From positions 106,122 to 155,149 of the forward strand of contig DGNS01000013.1 in NCBI GenBank assembly GCA_002389045.1: a stretch of DNA of 49,028 nucleotides, given 5' to 3'. The position numbers were made by a program, and so were the translations under genes. Source of the DNA: Thiotrichaceae bacterium UBA4486 (GTDB lineage Bacteria > Pseudomonadota > Gammaproteobacteria > Eutrophobiales > Eutrophobiaceae). Positions 6,891-16,146 of the stretch are shown one piece after another (position 1 is the first letter of the stretch; the number at the start of each line of letters is the position of its first letter). Below the pieces are notes generated by a model. It ran no database searches and was not told the origin of the DNA. It was given only the letters and a program-made list of their open reading frames with translations.

Positions 6891-9800
6891 CTACAGCTTC
6901 TGCTTTGTTTTATCGCGGTGACAGAGTCCGTATAGTGCTGGCAGCACCAGCAGGGTCAGGATAGTCGAGGAAATAATGCCGCCGATGACTACAGTTGCCA
7001 ATGGTCGTTGCACCTCGGCGCCGATGCCGGTATTGAACGCCATCGGCACAAAACCGAGGCTGGCGACCAGGGCGGTCATTAATACCGGCCGTAGCCGCGT
7101 CAGGGCGCCATCGACAATTGCTTCTTCCAGCGGCAGGCCCTCGTGCCGGCGCTCGCGGATAAAAGATAACATGACCAACCCGTTCAGCACTGCCACACCG
7201 GATAAGGCGATAAAGCCCACGCCGGCCGAGATGGACAGGGGGATATCACGCAACCACAGCGCCAGCACCCCACCGGTCAGCGCCAGCGGCACGCCGGTGA
7301 ATACCAGTAGCGCGTCGCGCAGACTGCCGAACGCAGCAAGCAGCAGTGCCAGGATCATCAACAGTGCCATCGGCACGACGATTTGCAGCCGCCGGGCGGC
7401 GGAAATCAGATTTTCGAAACTGCCGCCGTAGTCAATCCAGTAACCGGCCGGCAAATCGATTTCCTGGCGAATTCGTGCCTGTAGATCATCGACAAAGGAG
7501 GCCAGATCACGGCCACGCACATTGGCGGATACATAAACCCGCCGCTTGCTGTTCTCGCGACTGATTTGGCTCGGGCCCTCGATTTGCCGGACATCGGCAA
7601 CCTCACCCAGCGGGATGTAATCGACGCCGCCGGGAGAGGGAGAATCGCCCAAAGCCACGTTACGTACCGGTTCGTCCGACCTTGCGTCATGCGCCGGTAA
7701 CGGGACCGGTAGCCGGGCGATCACCTCCGGATCTTTGCGCAGTGGCTCCGGCAGCCGTACCACCAGCGGGAAGCGCCGGTCGCCCTCGAAGATCAATCCG
7801 GCTTCGCGGCCACCGAAAGCGATCTGTAAAGTATTCTGCAAGTCGACCACGTTCAACCCGTAACGTTGCAAAACAGCGCGTTTGGGCTCAATGCTCAGGG
7901 TCGGCAGACCGGTGACCTGTTCCATGCGTACGTCGGCGGCGCCCGGCACTTCGCGGGTCAGGGTTTCGATCCGGCCAGCCAACTCCACCAGCTGATCGAA
8001 GCCGTCGCCATAGACCTCGATCGCCACATCGGCGCGGACGCCGGCGATGAGTTCATTGAAGCGCATCTCGATTGGCTGGGTGAATTCGTATTTGTTACCC
8101 GGAATTTTTTCGACCTCGGTTTCAATCTCCGCGATCAGTCGTTCCTTGGGTTTGCCCGGTTGCGGCCAGTCGGATCGCGGCTTGAGGATGATGAACGTAT
8201 CTGCGACGTTAGGTGGCATGGGATCGGTGGCCACGTCCGGGGTGCCGATTTTACTGAATACGCGCTCGACTTCGGGAAACCCGCTCAGCGTCTTTTCCAG
8301 CTCTTCCTGCATGTCAATGGACTGCTGCAGTCCGGTACCAGTTACCCGCAGTGCATGTAGGGCAATATCACCCTCATCCAACTTGGGCACGAATACCGCC
8401 CCCATGCGACCGGCGAGCAATGCACACAGCACAACCAGCACGGCCGCTGTGATGACCACCGGCCAGCGCCAGCCGAGGCAGGTTTGCAGCAGCGGCCGGT
8501 AGACAGTGCGTGCGCCGCGCATCAGCCAGTTTTCCCTGTGACTGACCCGCCCGCCAAGGAATAGCGCCACCGCTGCCGGCACAAAGGTCAGGGCCAGCAC
8601 CAGCGCCGCGCCCAGCGCCATCATCACCGTCAGGGCCATGGGCTGGAACATTTTCGCCTCGATGCCGCCGAGCGCGAAGATCGGCACGTAGACGATCATG
8701 ATGATGAACACGCCGAAGGTCGCCGGACGGATGACTTCCTGACTGGCCTGGACGACAACCGCCAAGCGTTCGTTGCGGCTTAATTTTTCATTGGCCTTTT
8801 GCGCCTCGCCCAGACGCCGGACACAATTTTCGACAACGATTACAGCCCCGTCGACGATGAGGCCGAAATCCAGTGCACCCAGACTCATCAGATTGGCGCT
8901 GACCCTGTTGCTGACCATGCCGGTGATAGTGAACAGCATCGACAACGGAATCACCGAAGCTGTAATCAGTGCGGCCCGTATATTGCCGAGCAACAGCAAC
9001 AGCACTGTGATCACCAGCACTGCTCCCTCGAACAGATTCTTCTTGACCGTCTCGATGGTCTTGTCAACCAGGCTGGTGCGGTCATACACCGCACGCGCAA
9101 TCACGCCCTCCGGCAGCGAGCGATTGATCTGTTGCAGGCGCTCGGCGGTTGCGGCGGCTACCGTGCGGCTGTTCTCGCCGATCAGCATCATTGCCGTACC
9201 AAGCACGATTTCCTCGCCGGCCTGGGTCGCGGCGCCGGTTCGTAATGGTTTGCCGAAGTCCACCGTCGCGATATCGCCGACCGTGATCACTACACCGTCA
9301 CGCTTGGCGACGATGATGTCGCGGATCTCCGCCAGCGTCTGTACCCGGCCCGGCATACGGATGAGATACTGCGCGCCGGAACGCTCGAGATAGCCGGCGC
9401 CGACATTGGTGTTGTTCGCCTCAAGAGCGGCGATGATGTCTTCGAGGCTGATGTCGAACGCGATCAACCGGGTCGGATCCGGCAACACTTGGTACTGGCG
9501 CTCGTAACCACCGCTGGTATTGACTTCGGTGACGCCGTCCACCTGCAATAATTGCGGCTGGATGATCCAGTCCTGGATTTCGCGCAAATCCATCGGCGTG
9601 TATTTCGAACCGTCCGCCTTGCGCGCGCCGGGCTCGGCCTCCACCACGTACATGAAGATTTCGCCAAGTCCGGTGGCGATCGGCCCCATCTCGGACTGTA
9701 CCGAAGTCGGCAGTGATTCCCCGATGGCCTGCAGGCGTTCGGCGATCTGCTGGCGGGCGAAATAGATATCGGTGCCCTCCTCGAACACTACCGTGACCTG

Positions 9801-10070
9801 CGACAGCCCGTAGCGTGAGATCGAGCGTGTATAGTCCAGATTCGGTAAGCCTTGCAGGGCAAGCTCGATCGGATAGGTGATCTGCTGCTCGGCCTCGATC
9901 GGTGAATAGCCGGACGCCTCAGTGTTGATCTGCACCTGGACGTTGGTGATGTCCGGTACGGCGTCGATCGGCAGGCGCTGGTAGTTGTAGATCCCCAGTC
10001 CGATCATGACCGCCACCGCCAGCATGATCAGCCAGCGCTGGGCGATGGCAAACTCAATGATTGTGTTCAT
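6891..10070 (-). CDS. czcA: CzcA-type heavy-metal efflux RND pump
   Basis: The proton-driven inner-membrane pump of a tripartite metal exporter, 1059 residues. The layout is that of RND proteins: a first membrane helix (about 12-30), a large periplasmic domain, a helix bundle (about 340-540), a second periplasmic domain and a final helix bundle. The segment DFGLIVDGAVIVVEN (401-415) carries the proton-relay aspartates and is the signature of the CzcA (Zn/Co/Cd) branch; CusA-type Cu/Ag pumps differ there. The ATG has GAGGGA 8 nt upstream, overlapping the DUF3147 stop, so the pump is translated last in the operon. A Pro/Ser-rich insert near residue 800 is unusual. The metal specificity is inferred from the family motif only. 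Confidence 0.93.
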   Translation of the reverse strand: MNTIIEFAIAQRWLIMLAVAVMIGLGIYNYQRLPIDAVPDITNVQVQINTEASGYSPIEAEQQITYPIELALQGLPNLDYTRSISRYGLSQVTVVFEEGTDIYFARQQIAERLQAIGESLPTSVQSEMGPIATGLGEIFMYVVEAEPGARKADGSKYTPMDLREIQDWIIQPQLLQVDGVTEVNTSGGYERQYQVLPDPTRLIAFDISLEDIIAALEANNTNVGAGYLERSGAQYLIRMPGRVQTLAEIRDIIVAKRDGVVITVGDIATVDFGKPLRTGAATQAGEEIVLGTAMMLIGENSRTVAAATAERLQQINRSLPEGVIARAVYDRTSLVDKTIETVKKNLFEGAVLVITVLLLLLGNIRAALITASVIPLSMLFTITGMVSNRVSANLMSLGALDFGLIVDGAVIVVENCVRRLGEAQKANEKLSRNERLAVVVQASQEVIRPATFGVFIIMIVYVPIFALGGIEAKMFQPMALTVMMALGAALVLALTFVPAAVALFLGGRVSHRENWLMRGARTVYRPLLQTCLGWRWPVVITAAVLVVLCALLAGRMGAVFVPKLDEGDIALHALRVTGTGLQQSIDMQEELEKTLSGFPEVERVFSKIGTPDVATDPMPPNVADTFIILKPRSDWPQPGKPKERLIAEIETEVEKIPGNKYEFTQPIEMRFNELIAGVRADVAIEVYGDGFDQLVELAGRIETLTREVPGAADVRMEQVTGLPTLSIEPKRAVLQRYGLNVVDLQNTLQIAFGGREAGLIFEGDRRFPLVVRLPEPLRKDPEVIARLPVPLPAHDARSDEPVRNVALGDSPSPGGVDYIPLGEVADVRQIEGPSQISRENSKRRVYVSANVRGRDLASFVDDLQARIRQEIDLPAGYWIDYGGSFENLISAARRLQIVVPMALLMILALLLAAFGSLRDALLVFTGVPLALTGGVLALWLRDIPLSISAGVGFIALSGVAVLNGLVMLSFIRERRHEGLPLEEAIVDGALTRLRPVLMTALVASLGFVPMAFNTGIGAEVQRPLATVVIGGIISSTILTLLVLPALYGLCHRDKTKQKL

Positions 10071-10082
10071 GACAGATGTCCC

Positions 10083-10430
10083 TCAGAACGGAATGCCAAA
10101 ATACCGCAGCAACGCAATCATCGCGCCATAAGCAGCCAACATGGAAAGCGTTGCTGCGGTCAAGGCCGCTGCAAACGGCAGCCCCATGCGCAACAAGGCC
10201 GTGAGCGCCAGAAACAGCACCAGCGATGGCAGCACCAACCAGAAAATGCTCTGCGACAGTGCGGCAATCCCGGCATCATTGCCGGTTTCATAGTAGATCC
10301 AGAGGATGGCCAGATACGATGTCAGCGGCAACGAGGCAAGCAGTCCGCCGAGCCCGGGGCTACGCTTGCCGATTTCAGATACACCGACAACGATGGCAGC
10401 CGAGAGCAGATATTTGATCACAAGATACAT
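10083..10430 (-). CDS. DUF3147-like membrane protein in the metal-efflux operon
   Basis: A 115-residue, highly hydrophobic protein with about four predicted membrane helices (residues 5-20, 25-45, 58-80 and 85-108). MYLVIKYLLSAAIVVGVSEI and the GLLASLPLTSYLAI segment match what I recall of DUF3147, a family of unknown function seen in czc-type operons. The ATG at 10430 was chosen because GAGGAA lies just upstream, overlapping the czcB stop; an in-frame ATG at 10451 would overlap czcB. The TGA in turn overlaps the czcA ribosome binding site. Its place between adaptor and pump implies a role in efflux or in assembly of the complex, which is not demonstrated. Confidence 0.8.
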   Translation of the reverse strand: MYLVIKYLLSAAIVVGVSEIGKRSPGLGGLLASLPLTSYLAILWIYYETGNDAGIAALSQSIFWLVLPSLVLFLALTALLRMGLPFAAALTAATLSMLAAYGAMIALLRYFGIPF

Positions 10431-10440
10431 GTTGGTTTCC

Positions 10441-11706
10441 TCAGTGGGCATGCTCGGCGCCGGACTTTTCGATATCGGCTTTGAGCAGGTAACTGTTTTT
10501 GACTACGTACTCGGTACCGGGATCAAGCCCTCCGAGCACCTCGGTATGCGTTGCATCACCACGGCCCGGTTCCAGCATGCGGACTTCATAGGTGTCCCCG
10601 TAACGCGCGAACACCACGTTGAAGTCGCGGAAGGTCTGCAGCGCACTGTTGCGTATCGCCAGCGGCACTTCGGCCTCTTCGATGGTCACTTCGGCGGTAA
10701 CCGCCATGCCCGGTCGCCAGTGTCCGTCGGGATTGTCAAGATAGATACGCGCGGTGGTGGTCTGCGATCGACCATCGGTGACCGGCAGCAGATAATCGAT
10801 GCGGGCGCTGCCATTGATCTCCCCGTCCAGACCCTGCAATTGCACCGGTTGATCGATCCGGACTTTATTCAATTGTTCCTGGAACACGGCCAGGTCCACC
10901 CAGACGCGATCGAGGTTGGCGATCGTATAAATCGACTGATCGGTAGCGACCGCCTCGCCGGCGCCCGCCCGTTGCGTGGTGACGATGCCGTCGATGGGCG
11001 CCCTCACATCATAGCTTTGCAGGCTGTCATTGCTCTCGACCCGCGCCAGAGGTTCGCCGGCGCGCACCCGATCGCCCACGGCCTTGCCGGCCGAACGGAT
11101 CACGCCGGCATAGCGCGCCCGGATCTGCCGCACCCGGCCGGGATCGTACTGGATTCGTCCCTGCAAGTTGACAGTGCGATGGATCGTGGCGGGACCGGTC
11201 ACGGCCGTTTCGATCCCCGCGGCCTCAGCCTGCTCCGGTGCAATCCGCGTGCGGCCCTCGTGCTGAGCGTAGCGCCAGTCATAATCACGGCCGTCATGGC
11301 GCGCCTCGATCCGAACATCAAAGGAGTGTGGTTCGGTCACGGTTTCATTGCTGACACGATAGTCTTCGCGCGGCCGGAACGTGAACCGATCCGTCCTGCC
11401 CCCCAGCCGCGCCAGCGCGATCTCGATATCGAATGCTTCTGCCGCCAGCGGCTCGCCATTGCGACGGGCATAGACGCGGAATTCCGGTGGTATGCCGCGT
11501 TCGTAAATCGTGATTTCCAGCTGGAAATCACCCGCTTTCAACAAGCGGCCGCCGTGCGGGCCGGTCTGCTCGTCAGCATGTTCATCGGCGCCGGCTTCAT
11601 GCCCGCGATTCTCTTTCGCCGGCGATGACAGCAGCAACTGCTGGCCGACATAGGCGCCTGTTAGCAGAATCGTCAATGACAAAAGAACATTCATGAAGGT
11701 CTTCAT
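10441..11706 (-). CDS. czcB: CzcB-type periplasmic adaptor (membrane fusion protein)
   Basis: A 421-residue adaptor that joins the CzcA pump to the outer-membrane channel. Residues 5-27 form a signal anchor. A short His/Asp/Glu-rich stretch (about 34-55, ending HGGRLL) is the metal-binding N-terminal region seen in CzcB proteins. It is followed by a beta domain, then the barrel-sandwich hybrid domain (GRIQYDPGRVRQIRARYAGV near 190, SYDVRAPIDGIVTT near 255) and the membrane-proximal barrel. The C-terminus ends in AEHAH. The ATG overlaps the czcC stop (ATGA), with GGGAG upstream. The neighbouring czcC and czcA genes fix its job. The long open frame on the opposite strand is an antisense shadow. 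Confidence 0.93.
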   Translation of the reverse strand: MKTFMNVLLSLTILLTGAYVGQQLLLSSPAKENRGHEAGADEHADEQTGPHGGRLLKAGDFQLEITIYERGIPPEFRVYARRNGEPLAAEAFDIEIALARLGGRTDRFTFRPREDYRVSNETVTEPHSFDVRIEARHDGRDYDWRYAQHEGRTRIAPEQAEAAGIETAVTGPATIHRTVNLQGRIQYDPGRVRQIRARYAGVIRSAGKAVGDRVRAGEPLARVESNDSLQSYDVRAPIDGIVTTQRAGAGEAVATDQSIYTIANLDRVWVDLAVFQEQLNKVRIDQPVQLQGLDGEINGSARIDYLLPVTDGRSQTTTARIYLDNPDGHWRPGMAVTAEVTIEEAEVPLAIRNSALQTFRDFNVVFARYGDTYEVRMLEPGRGDATHTEVLGGLDPGTEYVVKNSYLLKADIEKSGAEHAH

Positions 11707-12962
11707 TTTCGATCTCCCTGTTCAACGCCAAATCCCAGGCCGGTCAGGCGTTCGATCTCGATCAAATAGCCGTGATAGGATGCGGCGGCGCGTATGGCTT
11801 CGGCTCGTACATCAATAAACTCGCTCCGGGCGTCGGCGACTTCCAGATAGGAAAAACGGCCGGCTGCATAGCCATCCTCGAATGACTTCAGGGCCTGGCG
11901 AGATCGGGGTATGACCACCTCGCGCAGGGTGTTCGCTTCGGTACGGGCGTGGATGAGTTCCTGAAAGGTGGTAAACAACAAGGATTGGGCCTCGATGTAG
12001 GTCACGGTCTCATCGACCGCAACCTGGCCGAGGCGCTCGCGCGCGGCGCGGATATTGCCCTGATTACGATCGAAGATCGGCAGTCCGACGCTGAAATTCA
12101 GCGTCAGCGCCTGTTCATTGATCCCCTCCAGTCTGCGGATACCGGCACCGATGCGGGCATTCGGTACGGCGCGGGCTTTGGCAAGTTCGAGCTCCGCCTC
12201 GTGCAGACGGCGCTCGCTGAGAAAGCGCGCCATGTCCGGGCTGTTGCGCAGTTCGCTGAGCAGACTGTCCAGATCGCGTGTAGCAGGAAGGCTGAACAAA
12301 TCGGCCTCAACCCGCCCAAAATCGACGGCGTCGTTACCCCAGCTGGCCGCCAGCCGCCGTTTCGCAGCCAGGAGTTCATGTTCGCGATGCTCCAGCCGGA
12401 TTTGCGCGCGTGCCAACTCGATTTCAGCGCGGCTCAGTTCGGCCTGCATGGCACGCGCCGCCATAACACGCTGTTCTACCGCGGCACGATTCTGCTCCGC
12501 CAGATTGACGGCCGACCCGGCCACTTCCAGCAACAACTGATCGCGGGCGACATGAACAAAGCGTCGAGCCACCTCGGCCAGCACGTCGAGCCGGGCGATG
12601 TCATAATCGGCTTCGATCAGGCCGATGTTGCGTGCCGCCGCCAGTTCGCGCTTTCGGCGTTTACCGCCCGGTTCCAGCAACTGGCTGAGTAACAGCGTCG
12701 TCTCCAGCCCGCGCACGCCGCTGACCTCGCCGGTACCGGCGATGTCTTCCAGTTGCAATCCCAACTCCGGATTCGGCAACAAGCCGGCCTGCAGACGCCT
12801 GGCCTCCGCTGCACGGATTGAGTAAGAAAAAGCTTCAAGTTTCGGACTTTCGGTCAGTGCCCGTGCCAGTACGTCAGCCATATGTAATGATCCGGCGGCC
12901 GCAACAGGCATGCCAGCCCAGATCAGCAGACCTGTAATTGACAGACGAAATACGTTATTCAT
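11703..12962 (-). CDS. czcC: CzcC-type outer-membrane efflux channel (TolC family)
   Basis: A 419-residue outer-membrane factor. The N-terminal MNNVFRLSITGLLIWAGMPV is a signal peptide, and two repeats of long coiled-coil helices follow, as in the TolC/OEP family. Typical pieces are LLPNPELGLQLEDIAG near residue 55, LLLSQLLEPGGKR near 85 and VGLPIFDRNQGNIRAARERL near 300. I chose the ATG at 12962 because GGGAG lies 8 nt upstream and it directly precedes the signal peptide; the open frame extends 25 codons further. It overlaps czcB by 4 nt. It exports metal ions taken from the pump and adaptor. Confidence 0.92.
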   Translation of the reverse strand: MNNVFRLSITGLLIWAGMPVAAAGSLHMADVLARALTESPKLEAFSYSIRAAEARRLQAGLLPNPELGLQLEDIAGTGEVSGVRGLETTLLLSQLLEPGGKRRKRELAAARNIGLIEADYDIARLDVLAEVARRFVHVARDQLLLEVAGSAVNLAEQNRAAVEQRVMAARAMQAELSRAEIELARAQIRLEHREHELLAAKRRLAASWGNDAVDFGRVEADLFSLPATRDLDSLLSELRNSPDMARFLSERRLHEAELELAKARAVPNARIGAGIRRLEGINEQALTLNFSVGLPIFDRNQGNIRAARERLGQVAVDETVTYIEAQSLLFTTFQELIHARTEANTLREVVIPRSRQALKSFEDGYAAGRFSYLEVADARSEFIDVRAEAIRAAASYHGYLIEIERLTGLGFGVEQGDRK

Positions 12963-13062
12963 TAATGCAACTCCCGCCGACCAGCCATGACCGGCCATGC
13001 ACAAAATTACCGGGCGCTGATTGGTAACTGATACCAATCAGCAGTGAGTAAATTGCAGGGAG

Positions 13063-13404
13063 CTATAAATTGGGGGGAGGTGTCGGTGGCGCTTCGGCGC
13101 GCAGCAGCGAGCGATCGGACTGAATTTTCTGGTAGATATCTATATGTCCGGCCAAGGCCAGGGTGACAGTTGATGTCAAGCCCACGAAATGGGCACTGCA
13201 ATTGGGACAGTGGTGGTGATGACTCGTATGATCGTTGTCACCATGATGATCGTCTTCATGGTCGTGGTCGCCTTCGTGACTGACACAGTGTTTATGGTCA
13301 ATGTAGACCTCATCGGCCGCACTTGCCTGCCAGGATACCACCCCCAGGACCAGACAAACACCGACGATACATTTTTGTATATCTACGCTACGAAATAATT
13401 TCAC
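13063..13404 (-). CDS. CzcI-like His-rich periplasmic protein
   Basis: A 113-residue exported protein. Residues 1-29 form a signal peptide with likely cleavage after ASA. A dense His/Asp run follows (HEGDHDHEDDHHGDNDHTSH and beyond, about 42-67), then CPNC. This fits a periplasmic metal-binding protein, and CzcI proteins of czc operons have a similar small, His- and Cys-containing plan. The family assignment rests on size, position and composition, not on a full match. The start is uncertain: I used the GTG at 13404, which precedes the signal peptide; a TTG at 13422 would add six residues. It is first in the czc operon, about 100 nt before czcC. The promoter should lie in 13405-13542. Confidence 0.65.
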   Translation of the reverse strand: MKLFRSVDIQKCIVGVCLVLGVVSWQASAADEVYIDHKHCVSHEGDHDHEDDHHGDNDHTSHHHHCPNCSAHFVGLTSTVTLALAGHIDIYQKIQSDRSLLRAEAPPTPPPNL

Positions 13405-13542
13405 GAATACAACCCGGCACAATTTCGATCAGTTTTTTTTGAATACTACGTCAATGAGGTCCATCCCGTAAAGCTCAAGTTCCTACATGACTCATGCCAT
13501 TGATGAATTAGTGAATTTACGAACCCGTGAACTTGGGCAGGG

Positions 13543-14856
13543 TTACTGACCGCGAATGTGATCCGCCCATGCATGGCAGCGCTCGAGGATCTCATCCGGG
13601 TTCAGGGTGGTGTAGTCGCCATGGTCATAAAGCAGTTTGCCGGCGACCCAGACATGGCTCACCTGGTCGTGGCTGGCGGAGTAGACCAGTTGCGAAAGGG
13701 GATCGTAAAGCGGCTGGGTGGCGATCCGTTCCAGATCCACGGCTACCATGTCCGGCTGTTTGCCGATTTCCAGCGAACCGATTTGCTCGTTCATGCCCAG
13801 GGCCCGGGCGCCGTCCAGTGTGGCCATGCGTAACGCCTGCATCGCGGGCATGGCCGTAGGATCCCCGGCGACGCCCTTGGCGAGGAGGGCGGCGGTGTTC
13901 ATCTCGCCGAGCATGTCCAGATCATTATTGCTGGCGGCGCCGTCGGTCCCGAGCGTGGTATTGATACCGGCGGCCAGCAGTCGCGCCACCGGGCAAAAAC
14001 CACTGGCCAGTTTCAGGTTGGACTGCGGGCAATGCACGACGTTGACGCCATATCTCGCCACCAGTTCGATGTCGCTGTCCGTGAGGCACGTCATGTGCAC
14101 GGCCAGCAGCCGTTGACTGAGCAAGTCTAGATCGTGCAGGCGTTCGAGGGGGCGTTTGCCGAAGGTCTCCATGCTCTGCCGGATCTCGTCCTCGCTTTCA
14201 TGCACGTGCATATGCACCGGCAGATCCAGTTCCTCGGCCAGTACGCTGATCCGGCTCAAGGGTTCGTCCGAGACCGTATAGGGCGCATGAGGCGCAAACG
14301 CGGTGCGTATCAGCGGCGAGTGGCGGTACTTGTCGTGTACCGCTTCGCCCTTGTCGATGTATTCCTGGGCGTTTTTGGCCCAGGCTGTGGGGAAGTCGAT
14401 CAGGATCAGGCCCACGCAGGCGCGGATGCCCGCCTCGATGGCGGCATCGGCGGTATGATCCGGAAAGAAATACATGTCATTGAAACAGGTGGTGCCGCCG
14501 GCGATCATTTCGGCCACGGCCAGGCGGGTGCCGTCACGGACAAAGTCTTCGTTGACCCAGCGGCTCTCCGCCGGCCAGATGTGATCATTCAGCCACTGCA
14601 TCAGCGGCAGGTCATCGGCCAGTCCCCGGAACAGGCTCATGGCGGCGTGGGTATGACAGTTCACCAGCCCGGGGATCAGCACATGATTGCCCAGTTCATA
14701 CACCGTATCGGCGCTGTATTGTTCACGGGCTTCAGCCGTGGGCAACAGGTCGTGGATGAGATCGTCCCTGATCACCAGGGTGTGATCCTCGAGCACGGTA
14801 TCCGCCGGTTCAACGGGGATGATCCAGCGGGCGTGCAACAGTCTGTCGACGTTCAT
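13543..14856 (-). CDS. mtaD: 5'-methylthioadenosine / S-adenosylhomocysteine deaminase
   Basis: A 437-residue amidohydrolase of the TRZ/ATZ group. It deaminates 5'-methylthioadenosine, S-adenosylhomocysteine or 5'-deoxyadenosine to the inosine forms, which feed methionine salvage. Visible metal and catalytic motifs are VNCHTHAAMSLFRGL (H68, H70), MHVHESEDE around 217-225, and TDGAASNNDLDMLGEM near 305-320. The N-terminal beta-sandwich piece and the C-terminal return strand are present, so it is full length. It is divergent from mtnA, another salvage gene, 92 nt away, which supports this substrate over other TRZ/ATZ activities such as guanine or triazine deamination. There is no obvious ribosome binding site. 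Confidence 0.88.
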   Translation of the reverse strand: MNVDRLLHARWIIPVEPADTVLEDHTLVIRDDLIHDLLPTAEAREQYSADTVYELGNHVLIPGLVNCHTHAAMSLFRGLADDLPLMQWLNDHIWPAESRWVNEDFVRDGTRLAVAEMIAGGTTCFNDMYFFPDHTADAAIEAGIRACVGLILIDFPTAWAKNAQEYIDKGEAVHDKYRHSPLIRTAFAPHAPYTVSDEPLSRISVLAEELDLPVHMHVHESEDEIRQSMETFGKRPLERLHDLDLLSQRLLAVHMTCLTDSDIELVARYGVNVVHCPQSNLKLASGFCPVARLLAAGINTTLGTDGAASNNDLDMLGEMNTAALLAKGVAGDPTAMPAMQALRMATLDGARALGMNEQIGSLEIGKQPDMVAVDLERIATQPLYDPLSQLVYSASHDQVSHVWVAGKLLYDHGDYTTLNPDEILERCHAWADHIRGQ

Positions 14857-14948
14857 GTGAGCGGTAAGGTGAATTGCATTATTTTATTCACAACGTATTG
14901 TACTCACATTATTTCACAGTGCGTCAGAGAGCATAAACGATTATTGCC
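14857..14948. promoter_or_regulatory. Divergent promoter region of mtaD and mtnA
   Basis: The 92-nt AT-rich gap between two divergent salvage genes must hold both promoters. It contains an inverted repeat GTGAAT (14869-14874) / ATTCAC (14886-14891) and two further CAC-ending motifs, ACTCAC and TTTCAC, at 14902-14917. A shared regulator is possible but not shown. Confidence 0.4.
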
Positions 14949-15992
14949 ATGAGCAGTTTCGATTCACGGGTTCAGGCAGTGGCCTGGCAGGATGACGGTG
15001 TGCGGTTGCTGGATCAGCGCCGCCTGCCTGTCGAGGTTAGCTACCTGCACCTTGGAACGGTTGACGAGGTGGCGACGGCCATCCGGGATATGGTCGTGCG
15101 CGGGGCGCCGGCGATTGGCATTACCGCGGCCTATGCCGTGGTGCTGGCGGCGCGCGCGGCTTTCAAGCGTGATCCTGACCACTGGCGGGACATCGTACCG
15201 GCCGATCTTGAACGTCTGGCCGCGGCTCGCCCCACGGCGGTCAACCTGGCCTGGGCGATCCATGAAATGAACGCCGTGTTCGCCCGGTGCCACGGTGATC
15301 CGGAACCACAACTGCTGGCCCGTGCGCAACAGATTCACGAAGACGACATTCGCGCCAATCGCACCATGGGTGAACTCGGTTGTGAAGTGATCGCGGATGC
15401 CCGGGCGGTGTTGACCCATTGCAACGCCGGGGCGCTGGCCACCGGGGGGTACGGTACCGCCCTCGGTGTGGTGCGCAGTGCCCGTGCCCGTGGCGCACTG
15501 GAACGGGTGTTTGTCAGTGAAACCCGGCCCTGGTTGCAGGGTGCGCGGCTGACGGCGTGGGAACTGATGCAGGATGAGATTCCGGTCACACTGATCGCCG
15601 ATACCGCCGCCAGTCATTTACTGGGAACCGGCCAGGTCCAGTGGGTGATTGTCGGCGCCGACAGGATTGCCGCCAACGGCGACGTCGCCAACAAGATCGG
15701 CACCTGTCAACTGGCCATTGCGGCACGCTATCACGGCGTGCGTTTCATGGTGGCGGCGCCCGTGTCCACAATTGATTGTGCGATGGCAAACGGCGCCGGG
15801 ATCCCCATCGAGGAACGGCCCGAACGTGAAGTACTGGCGTGTCTTGAACGCCCCTCAGCCCCGCCGGACTGCACGGCCTGGAACCCGGCGTTTGATATCA
15901 CACCGGCCGCATTGATCGATGTCATCGTCACCGAATCGGGCGTGGTCGAAGCCCCTGACAGGGAAAAAATACAGGCGCTTTTGTCATGTTGA
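14949..15992 (+). CDS. mtnA: S-methyl-5-thioribose-1-phosphate isomerase
   Basis: MtnA converts methylthioribose-1-phosphate to methylthioribulose-1-phosphate in methionine salvage. The 347-residue protein belongs to the eIF2B-alpha-related family. It has MVVRGAPAIGITAAY at about 49-63, the catalytic cysteine in LTHCNAGALATGGYGTAL (near 155-172) and the catalytic aspartate in VIVGADRIAANGDVANKIGT (near 233-252). The length is normal. It is divergent from mtaD. The ATG lacks a strong ribosome binding site. An mtnP-type phosphorylase or equivalent and the later salvage enzymes are not in this window. Confidence 0.94.
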   Translation: MSSFDSRVQAVAWQDDGVRLLDQRRLPVEVSYLHLGTVDEVATAIRDMVVRGAPAIGITAAYAVVLAARAAFKRDPDHWRDIVPADLERLAAARPTAVNLAWAIHEMNAVFARCHGDPEPQLLARAQQIHEDDIRANRTMGELGCEVIADARAVLTHCNAGALATGGYGTALGVVRSARARGALERVFVSETRPWLQGARLTAWELMQDEIPVTLIADTAASHLLGTGQVQWVIVGADRIAANGDVANKIGTCQLAIAARYHGVRFMVAAPVSTIDCAMANGAGIPIEERPEREVLACLERPSAPPDCTAWNPAFDITPAALIDVIVTESGVVEAPDREKIQALLSC

Positions 15993-16146
15993 TTCGTTAA
16001 TTTCAACTACCTGATTTTCAAGCACAAATTAAGCTGTTGTAACGGTGATTTTATTAACCTGAAGCGGCAGTTTGTGGTACTATACACGGCTTGAAAAACA
16101 GTCTTCTCACACACCCCGTCAGCCATAATAAAAAAGCAGTTTCTGA

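Noticed and set aside
10306..11628. Long plus-strand open frame (440 codons)
   Set aside because: It lies wholly antisense to czcB and its neighbours, has no family similarity or ribosome binding site, and is explained by codon bias in GC-rich DNA.
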